A DNA stretch of 64,000 bases from Mesostigma viride (Eukaryota > Streptophyta > Mesostigmatophyceae > Mesostigmatales > Mesostigmataceae). The notes under the pieces were generated by a model. It searched no databases and was not told the origin of the DNA. It saw only the letters and a list, made by a program, of their open reading frames with translations. Every line of letters starts with the position of its first letter. Within the stretch, counting starts at the first letter, position 1. Where the stretch lies: positions 393,349 through 457,348 of the forward strand of contig RPFO01000050.1 of assembly GCA_009746045.1 (NCBI GenBank), written 5' to 3'. A program made the position numbers and the translations under genes. Positions 9,871 through 19,200 of the stretch are shown here, piece by piece.

Positions 9871-10707
9871 ATGGCAACGAAATGCAAAATCTGTACGGAG
9901 CCCGTAAGGGTCGAGGGACTGTGCGCGGAACATTACAAGTTCCTGCAAGCGCACGACCTCGAGTACCAAAATGCCAAGGATCCATACGGGGGGTGTGGAT
10001 TTCTTAGATGTGATAGACCACTGGAGGGATTGGATGTGTATTGCAAGACACATCTACCTTTTGCCGAGAAGTTGGAGGACGTGTGCGCTCGTGGGATCGC
10101 ATACGTAGCAAGTTTGCAGATGTTGATGGGGAAGACCGGAATGACACGCTCGGTCCTCCACTTCACGGCAACGCACACTGGGGAACGGAAAGTTGAGCTG
10201 GTGCGCCTCGACAGGCAGGGACTCGAGATTTTTGCAGAGGGGGACAGCGCGTACGGGTTTGCTCATGGGCTTAACGTTACCATGGGGGATTCCTTGCAGG
10301 GTGTGGCGCGTGAATGCGCGTACACCTTGATGAAGAATAGTGGATTTGTGGAAGCACAAAGACTGCACAAGGATATTTTGGAGGCTCTTCTTGCCGCAGA
10401 GCCGGTGGGACTGCCGACGCTCCCGAGGCCTGAGGAGCGGGACCGTTTGATCAGGATGGTGGTGAAGGCGGATATAGATGCAGATGTGGAGGCCGCAAAG
10501 GCGAAGGCAGAGGAAGCGCGTCGTGCAAAGGAGGAATCGGATCAAGAACTGTTGGAGAAGATGCAAGCTCCAACAAAATTTTGCATCGTTTGGGGATGGC
10601 GGACGTCGCTTATGCATGCGAGTCCGGGAAGGGGAAGAAACAAAAGAGGAAAAGATAATAATGGGAATGGTCGCCCACTGTTCTTGTCACAGAAATGCTT
10701 TTGTTAA
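9871..10707 (+). CDS. Double Cys/His-knuckle protein, unknown
   Basis: This encodes 278 residues from ATG 9871, directly after GCGCAG. Two knuckles open the protein: CKICTEPVRVEGLCAEH (C-x2-C-x9-C-x2-H, residues 5-21) and CGFLRCDRPLEGLDVYCKTH (C-x4-C-x10-C-x2-H, about residues 42-61). The body shares a faint pattern with the 7680 protein (a hydrophobic strand, then Arg-rich, then a Tyr/Gly block). A charged, probably coiled helix follows (AAKAKAEEARRAKEESDQEL), then a Lys/Arg/Gly tail. The last 40 residues look less constrained and may follow an unrecognised splice or frame break. With the 7680 and 9072 genes it forms a local family that may bind nucleic acid or protein through zinc. That role is inferred. 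Confidence 0.68.
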   Translation: MATKCKICTEPVRVEGLCAEHYKFLQAHDLEYQNAKDPYGGCGFLRCDRPLEGLDVYCKTHLPFAEKLEDVCARGIAYVASLQMLMGKTGMTRSVLHFTATHTGERKVELVRLDRQGLEIFAEGDSAYGFAHGLNVTMGDSLQGVARECAYTLMKNSGFVEAQRLHKDILEALLAAEPVGLPTLPRPEERDRLIRMVVKADIDADVEAAKAKAEEARRAKEESDQELLEKMQAPTKFCIVWGWRTSLMHASPGRGRNKRGKDNNGNGRPLFLSQKCFC

Positions 10708-10898
10708 TGCTGGCGAACTTGGGACGGTCTTCCGTATTTCAACATTTCCTTGCCTTTAAAATTGATTGATGGGTAAATAATAATACTGAGCAAGCCTTCC
10801 ATTTTATGTGTCTGTGGTCATACAATTTCGTTATTGTTTCAACCCTTGCAACGAGGTTTTTCTTGTCCCATGCATGTAAGTCTCAACCTTGGTGTCAT

Positions 10899-11330
10899 GG
10901 AACTGCTTGTCTTTGCATATTACAACCCATTAATGCTCGGATTGCATCATCATGTTCCACCAAGGGAATAAATGAAGTAGCTATTGAAGCTTGCGTTGGA
11001 GAAATCCCCAAATAATCGACTTCTTCTGCTTTACTACTAAATTCTGGTTTATATCGCACATGAACATAATTATTTTCAACACTAGAGTAACAAGAAAGTA
11101 ATAAATATTCTGGGGCGAATTTAAATTGATCTTGTTGATGTGGAGGTATAAAAATAGGTATTTCACTTTTAATTACTTGATTTTTTTGTAATGTATAAAA
11201 AGGACAAGAAAACATATTCATTTACTTTACTATGCGTAGCTAAAGATCCAATTAAACCGGTATTCGGCCCTTCTGGCGTTTGTATAGGACCATAATGACT
11301 AGGATGTATATCATGTAACGTGCGTGTTTG
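10899..11330 (-). pseudogene. rpoB: Plastid DNA insertion: rpoB fragment
   Basis: Read on the minus strand, two frames give unmistakable plastid RNA polymerase beta-subunit sequence: DIHPSHYG...[25 protein letters not shown], then [20 protein letters not shown] and, further on, [20 protein letters not shown] and QRQAVP. The frame changes near 11220, and three residues are missing after HPSHYG compared with the usual HPSHYGRICPI(E/Q)TPEGPN. The copy is therefore dead. Similarity ends abruptly on both sides: beyond QRQAVP at about 10899, and before DIHPSHYG at about 11330. The segment is clearly AT-richer than its surroundings. This is a nuclear plastid DNA insertion, not a functional gene. Confidence 0.92.
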
Positions 11331-11474
11331 CAAGTTGGCCGTTGACACTCTACGACGGAGCCAATTTTCGGAAGAACCTGCCTCATTTATGAATGCATCG
11401 ACTGTGTGCATAAATTGTGATCATTGAATTGAACAAAAAAATTCTCTTATTGCCCCAATCATGGCTATTCTCTT

Positions 11475-11885
11475 AATGCCCTATCATGGCTATTTGTTTG
11501 TGTATGTTTTGCCCATGTTATTACATTAATGGCATGATGTTGTGGATTGCTCTATCTATGATGGTTGTTCGTTTGTGTATGCTTTGCCCATGTTGTTACA
11601 GTAATGGCATGATGTTGTGGATTGCTAGCTCAATCTATGATGGTTGTTCGTTTGTGTATGCTTTGCCCATGTTGTTACAGTAATGGCATAATGTTGTGGA
11701 TTGCTAGCTCAATCTATGATGGTTGTTCGTTTGTGTATGCTTTGCCCATGTTGTTACAGTAATGGCATGATTTTCTGGATTGTTAGCTCAATCTATGATG
11801 GTTGTTCGTTTGTGTATGCTTTGCCCATGTTGTTACAGTAATGGCATGATTTTGTGGATTGCTCAACCTATGAGGGTTTGGTTGT
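11475..11885. repeat. 79-bp tandem repeat, about five units
   Basis: Units containing TGTGTATGCTTTGCCCATG, TTGTTACAGTAATGGCATGA and TGGATTGCTAGCTCAATC recur at about 79-bp spacing, with a diverged first copy. The array ends just before the start codon of the five-exon gene at 11913 and so may include its promoter or 5' leader. The last unit runs into a TTTGCGCGCAG acceptor-like sequence. Confidence 0.85.
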
Positions 11886-11912
11886 TTGTGTATGTTTTGC
11901 GCGCAGATCACA

Positions 11913-14900
11913 ATGGATTGCACCATCTGCCGCAGCAAGCGAAGCCCCCTTACTGGTTCCAAGATCTTATCCTGGATGCCAAGCAGGCTGGCGAAGGGTA
12001 TCCCAGTACGTACTTTGAAACTTGATGCCGCAAAACAACTACAACTTCGTTTTAACCCTTTAGCCGTTTTGAGTGATATTTACAGCGGACATTACATTTT
12101 TGTTGCTACGGGATGAGAATTGAGCTTTGTAATGCTAGCAGGTGTCACAAACCAAACTGTCCGCTATTTGTAGTGGGCATTTATTGTTAGAGCTTGCAGC
12201 TGGGTCCCTGCTCCTCCACATGCAACCTTGGTGTTCATGAGCCCTTTACTAGCTTCCTTTCTGTCAGGGGGTGCTATATTTGGCACCCATAGGACATTGC
12301 AATATGACCAATGACATGACCCCCAAGGTGGTGAATATATGTGTGTGCTTGTGTCCTATAATGGACCATAACTAACTATTAGGTTGGTTTGTGGACATTA
12401 TCATGGAAAGTGACCATTGCCCGGTTTTTATAGCGGGCAGTTGGACACGGTTTTAAGGGTTGACCTATTAGCTTTGTCAGGTGTGTGTGCTGCACCGCAC
12501 CGCTTGCTAACATATTCGGCGGATTTCTTCTTTGTCGTCTGCGTGTCACAGCGTGCTTGTACGCACAACCACCCGCGTTCCCCTCCGCCGGCGCCCCCGC
12601 CGCCGGGCTCTCCGCCGCCACCGGTGTTGCCCCCTCCCGCCGCCGGCCCTTCCGCGCCGTCGGAAGCTGCAGCGGCAGCACAGCAAATGCCCCCTCCCCC
12701 CGCACCATCGTCGGGGCAACAGGCGCGCGGCGCTCATGCAGCAAAGGCGGCGAAGGAGCGGAGGAAATCGGCGGCTTCTGGGTCATCGGGTTCCGATGCC
12801 GCGACGGCAGCAACTGGAAAAGCAACCCACCACACACTGCCAGCTGTCCGGGTAGGTGTTACGCACAAGGATGTGATTTTCTTGCGCCATCCTTGTCCTT
12901 GTCCTTGTCCTTGTCCTTGTCCTTGTCCTTGTCCTTGTCCTTGTCCTTGTCCTTGTCCTTGTCCTTGTCCTTGTCCTTGTCCTTGTCCTTGTCCTTGTCC
13001 TTGTCCTTGTCCTTGTCCTTGTCCTTGTCCTTGTCCTTGTCCTTGTCCTTGTCCTTGTCCTTGTCCTTGTCCTTGTCCTTGTCCTTGTCCTTGTCCTGTC
13101 CTTGTCCTTGTCCTTGTCCTTGTCCTTGTCCTTGTCCTTGTCCTTGTCCTTGTCCTTGTCCTTGTCCTTGTCCTTGTCCTTGTCCTTGTCCTTGTCCTTG
13201 TCCTTGTCCTTGTGCCAGCACGTTGTCCTTGTCCTTGTCCTTGTCCTTGTCCTTGTCCTTGTCCTTGTCCTTGTCCTTGTCCTTGTCCTTGTCCTTGTCC
13301 TTGTCCTTGTCCTTGTCCTTGTCCTTGTCCTTGTCCTTGTCCTTGTCCTTGTCCTTGTCCTTGTCCTTGTCCTTGTCCTTGTCCTTGTCCTTGTCCTTGT
13401 CCTTGTCCTTGTCCTTGTCCTTGTCCTTGTCCTTGTCCTTGTCCTTGTCCTTGTCCTTGTCCTTGTCCTTGTCCTTGTCCTTGTCCTTGTCCTTGTCCTT
13501 GTCCTTGTCCTTGTCCTTGTCCTTGTCCTTGTCCTTGTCCTTGTCCTTGTCCTTGTCCTTGTCCTTGTCCTTGTCCTTGTCCTTGTCCTTGTCCTTGTCC
13601 TTGTCCTTGTGCCAGCACTTGTCCTTGTCCTTGTCCTTGTCCTTGTCCTTGTCCTTGTCCTTGTCCTTGTCCTTGTCCTTGTCCTTGTCCTTGTCCTTGT
13701 CCTTGTCCTTGTCCTTGTCCTTGTCCTTGTCCTTGTCCTTGTCCTTGTCCTTGTCCTTGTCCTTGTCCTTGTCCTTGTCCTTGTCCTTGTCCTTGTCCTT
13801 GTCCTTGTCCTTGTCCTTGTCTTGTCTTGTCCTTGTCCTTGTCCTTGTCCTTGTCCTTGTCCTTGTCCTTGTCCTTGTCCTTGTCCTTGTCCTTGTCCTT
13901 GTCCTTGTCCTTGTCCTTGTCCTTGTCCTTGTCCTTGTCCTTGTCCTTGTCCTTGTCCTTGTCCTTGTCCTTGTCCTTGTCCTTGTCCTTGTCCTTGTCC
14001 TTGTCCTTGTCCTTGTCCTTGTCCTTGTCCTGTCCTTGTCCTTGTCCTTGTCCTTGTCCTTGTCCTTGTCCTTGTCCTTGTCCTTGTCCTTGTCCTTGTC
14101 CTTGTCCTTGTCCTTGTCCTTGTCCTTGTCCTTGTGCCAGCACGTTGTCCTTGTCCTTGTCCTTGTCCTTGTCCTTGTCCTTGTCCTCGTCCTGTCCTCG
14201 TCCTTGTCCTTGTCCTTGTCCTTGTCCTTGTCCTTGTCCTTGTCCTTGTCCTTGCCTTGTCCTTGTCCTTGTCCTTGTCCTTGTCCTTGTCCTTGTCCTT
14301 GTCCTTGTCCTTGTCCTTGTCCTCGTCCTGTCCTCGTCCTTGTCCTTGTCCTTGTCCTTGTCCTTGTCCTTGTCCTTGTCCTTGTCCTTGTCCTTGTCCT
14401 TGTCCTTGTCCTTGTCCTTGTCCTTGTCCTGTCCTCGTCCTGTCCTTGTCCTTGTCCTTGTCCTTGTCCTCGTCCTCGTCCTCGTCCTGTCCTTGTCCTT
14501 GTCCTTGTCCTTGTCCTTGTCCTTGTCCTTGTCCTTGTCCTTGTCCTTGTCCTTGTCCTTGTCCTTGTCCTTGTCCTTGTCCTTGTCCTTGTCCTTGTCC
14601 TCGTCCTCGTCCTCGTCCTTGTCCTTGTCCTTGTCCTTGTCCTTGTCCTTGTCCTTGTCCTTGTCCTTGTCCTTGTCCTTGTCCTTGTCCTTGTCCTTGT
14701 CCTTGTCCTCGTCCTCGTCCTCGTCCTTGTCCTTGTCCTTGTCCTTGTCCTCGTCCTCGTCCTCGTCCTCGTCCTTGCCTTGCCTTGTCCTTGTCCTTGT
14801 CCTTGTCCTTGTCCTTGTCCTTGTCCTTGTCCTTGTCCTTGTCCTTGTCCTTGTCCTTGTCCTTGTCCTTGTCCTTGTCCTTGTCCTTGTCCTTGTCCTT

Positions 14901-16226
14901 GTCCTTGTCCTTGTCCTTGTCCTTGTGCCAGCACTTGTCCTTGTCCTTGTCCTTGTCCTTGTCCTTGTCCTTGTCCTTGTCCTTGTCCTTGTCCTTGTCC
15001 TTGTCCTTGTCCTTGTCCTTGTCCTTGTCCTTGTCCTTGTCCTTGTCCTTGTCCTTGTCCTTGTCCTTGTCCTTGTCCTTGTCCTTGTCCTTGTCCTTGT
15101 CCTTGTCCTTGTCCTTGTCCTTGTCCTTGTCCTTGTCCTTGTCCTTGTCCTTGTCCTTGTCCTTGTCCTTGTCCTTGTCCTTGTCCTTGTCCTTGTCCTT
15201 GTCCTTGTCCTTGTCCTTGTCCTTGTCCTTGTCCTTGTCCAGCACTTGTCCTTGTCCTTGTCCTTGTCCTTGTCCTTGTCCTTGTCCTTGTCCTTGTCCT
15301 TGTCCTTGTCCTTGTCCTTGTCCTTGTCCTTGTCCTTGTCCTTGTCCTTGTCCTTGTCCTTGTCCTCGTCCTTGTCCTCGTCCTTGTCCTTGTCCTTGTC
15401 CTTGTCCTTGTCCTTGTCCTTGTCCTTGTCCTTGTCCTTGTCCTTGTCCTTGTCCTTGTCCTTGTCCTTGTGCCAGCACGTTGTCCTTGTCCTTGTCCTT
15501 GTCCTTGTCCTTGTCCTTGTCCTCGTCCTCGTCCTCGTCCTTGTCCTTGTCCTTGTCCTTGTCCTTGTCCTTGTCCTTGTCCTTGTCCTTGTCCTTGTCC
15601 TTGTCCTTGTCCTTGTCCTTGTCCTTGTCCTTGTCCTTGTCCTTGTCCTTGTCCTCGTCCTCGTCCTCGTCCTTGTCCTTGTCCTTGTCCTTGTCCTTGT
15701 CCTTGTCCTTGCCCTTGTCCTTGTCCTTGTCCTTGTCCTTGTCCTTGTCCTTGTCCTCGTCCTCGTCCTCGTCCTTGTCCTTGTCCTTGTCCTTGTCCTC
15801 GTCCTCGTCCTCGTCCTCGCCTCGGCCTTGTCGTTGTCCTTGTCCTTGTCCTTGTCCTTGTCCTTGTCCTTGTCCTTGTCCTTGTGCCAGCACGTTGTCC
15901 TTGTCCTTGTCCTTGTCCTTGTCCTTGTCCTTGTCCTCGTCCTCGTCCTCGTCCTTGTCCTTGTCCTTGTCCTTGTCCTTGTCCTTGTCCTTGTCCTTGT
16001 CCTTGCCCTTGTCCTTGTCCTTGTCCTTGTCCTTGTCCTTGTCCTTGTCCTTGTCCTTGTCCTTGTCCTTGTCCTTGTCCTCGTCCTCGTCCTCGTCCTT
16101 GTCCTTGTCCTTGTCCTTGTCCTTGTCCTTGTCCTTGTCCTTGCCCTTGTCCTTGTCCTTGTCCTTGTCCTTGTCCTTGTCCTTGTCCTCGTCCTCGTCC
16201 TCGTCCTTGTCCTTGTCCTTGTCCTT

Positions 16227-16257
<31 letters not shown>

Positions 16258-19200
16258 GCCTTGTCGTTGGCCTTGTCCTTGTCCTTGTCCTTGTCCTTGT
16301 CCTTGTCCTTGTCCTTGTCCTTGTCCTTGTCCTTGTCCTTGTCCTTGTCCTTGTCCTTGTCCTTGTCCTTGTCCTTGTCATTGTCATTGTCCTCGTCCTT
16401 GTCCTCGTCCTTGTCCTTGTCCTTGTCCTTGTCCTTGTCCTTGTCCTTGTCCTTGTCCTTGTCCTTGTCCTTGTCCTTGTCCTTGTCCTTGTCCTTGTCC
16501 TTGTCCTTGTGCCAGCACGTTGTCCTTGTCCTTGTCCTTGTCCTTGTCCTTGTCCTTGTCCTTGTCTTGTCCTCGTCCTTGTCCTCGTCCTTGTCCTTGT
16601 CCTTGTCCTTGTCCTTGTCCTTGTCCTTGTCCTTGTCCTTGTCCTTGTCCTTGTCCTTGTCCTTGTCCTTGTCCTTGTCCTTGTCCTTGTCCTTGTCCTT
16701 GTCCTTGTCCTTGTCCTTGTCCTTGTCCTTGTCCTTGTCCTTGTCCTTATCCTCGTCCTTGTCCTCGTCCTTGTCCTTGTCCTTGTCCTTGTGCTTGTCC
16801 TCGTCCTCGTCCTCGTCCTTGTCCTTGTCCTTGTCCTTGTCCTTGTCCTCGTCCTCGTCCTTGTCCTTGTCCTTGTCCTTGTCCTTGTCCTTGTCCTTGT
16901 CCTTGTCCTTGTCCTTGTCCTTGTCCTTGTCCTTGTCCTTGTCCTTGTCCTTGTCCTTGTCCTTGCCCTTGCCCTTGTCCTTGTCCTTGTCCTTGTCCTT
17001 GTCCTTGTCCTTGTCCTTGTCCTTGTCCTTGTCCTTGTCCTTGTCCTTGTCCTTGTCCTTGTCCTTGTCCTTGTCCTTGTCCTTGTCCTTGTCCTTGTCC
17101 TTGTCCTTGTCCTTGCCCTTGTCCTTGTCCTTGTCCTCGTCCTTGTCCTTGTCCTTGTCCTTGTCCTCGTCCTTGTCCTTGTCCTTGTCCTTGTCCTTGT
17201 CCTTGTCCTTGTCCTTGTCCTTGTCCTTGTCCTTTTCTTGCTTGATTTTCTTGCGCCAACGGCCGTTGCAATTTGGAAATTAGGGTGTTATTTTTTTTTT
17301 GCCCAACGGCCGTCGGAACCTTGAAATTAGGGTGTGATTTTCATGCGCCAACGGCCGTTGGAACCCGTAAATTAGGGTGTGATTTTCATGCGCCAACGGC
17401 CGTCGGAACCTTAAAATTAGGGTGTGATTTTCATGCGCCAACGGCCGTTGGAACCTGGAAATTAGGGTGTTATTTTTCTGTCGCCAACGGCCGTTGGAAC
17501 CTGGAAATGAAGGTGTCATTTTTCTCGCGCCAACGGCCGTTGGAAACTGGAAATTAGGGTGTGATTTTCATGCGCCAACGGCCGTTGGAACCTGGAAAAT
17601 AGGGTGTGATTTTTCTCGCGCCAACGGCCGTTGGAACCTGGAAAATAGGGTGTCATTTTTCTCGCGCCAACGGCCGTTGGAACCTGGAAATTAGGGTGTG
17701 ATTTTTCTGTCGCCAACGGCCGTTGGAACCTGGAAATTAGGGTGTGATTTTCATGCGCCAACGGCCGTTGGAACCTGTAAATTAGGGTGTGATTTTCATG
17801 CGCCAACGGCCGTTGGAACCTGTAAATTAGGGTGTGATTTTCATGCGCCAACGGCCGTTGGAACCTGGAAATTAGGGTGTGATTTTCATGCGCCAACGGC
17901 CGTTGAAACCTGGAAATTAGGGTGTTATTTTTCCGGCGACGGCCGTTGGAACATAGTACTGACCTTCCGGCTATCTGTATGTTTTTTGCATGTGATCAGG
18001 GGCGTCCGTCCAGGCCGAGAACGGAGGAAGAGCGGGAGAAGTGGGCTTACAAGATTGAACATAACTGTGCGGTGGCGCATCTCACAACATTTTTTGAGGA
18101 CTGGCGCCAACGAGCACCGGGCACCGACTTATGGTCGGTTATTGTGAAGACCTTTGAGAGGAAGGGGCTGCTGACGACACGTGCTGGAAATGCGAAGCCC
18201 AGCATTTTGGACTCCTGGGAGCCAGCGCCGTCCTCTCAAGTGCACGACAAGAATCTAACTGACACCATACAGGCGGCGTTTCATCTGCGGCAGAAGATAC
18301 GCCTAGTTCCAGACGATGTCGACATCGTGGGGGGGTCCGCGATTGCGACTCAAGTACGGGCCCCCACGGAGAACTTGTGCCAACTCCCGGAACTCATGCG
18401 GCACCGGACGGTGACGGTGCGGAATTGTAGGGGGCTCGCGCCGTGGTTCGTGGGGGCCGGCACAAGTCTGACAAAAGCAAAATGTGCCGTGCCGATCTTC
18501 CGGTTTGCGTGGCAGGTGCTGGCAGACCGTGATCCAGGTCTCTACAATTTATGGGTGCAGAGGAGTGAAAAGGTTCCTTACCACATTAAAATACTGACGG
18601 GGGACGACAGTGACCGTGCCGTGCAGAGGTTCGGATACTATCGTTCGCCAACGGCCGAGGAAGCCATGTCCATTCTCCGGACGGACTCCCTGAAGGACAT
18701 GGCGGCCGCTTGCTCAGACGAGTTGATCACCATGGAGTTGGATCCGTCCGAGTGGTCAAATGAATCTGAGCGTGAGGCAGTAGTTGACCTGACGAAATCC
18801 GCGCTGGGGAGCTTGAACATCTCGGACCATGCCGGCCTTAAGGGTAAATTTCGAGACCAGACGCCTTGCGTGTTTGTGCAGTTTGCCGTGCTGGACGGCA
18901 ACCACTACACACAGATGTTGAAGTCCGTGATTTTCGAGGGCTCTGACGAGCAAGTGAGTACTGCGATAGCTGGCGAGATTGCGGGTAAACAAAAGGGCAA
19001 GTTCGTGGAGACAACCGACGAGGCGTTTGATTTGTGGAGGGGGTTGGTGAGGGACGCGGAGAAGTTCAAGTACACCAATCTGGACGTGCTCAAGGGCTGG
19101 GAGGTGGAGGGGGAAGCACTGATCCCGCCCATGAAGGACATGCGGACGCAAAAGGTAAATATAACGGATCGGGTGTGGGAACGTTTTAGGCACTAGATGT

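Noticed and set aside
12417-17324. Open frames of over 1,000 codons with Leu-Val, Cys-Pro and Ser-Leu repeats, and Arg-Thr, Gly-Gln and Asp-Lys frames on the other strand
   Set aside because: They are the six translations of a TTGTCC array, which lacks stop codons in every frame. The array lies in an intron between a GTAGGT donor and a GATCAG acceptor that agree in phase.
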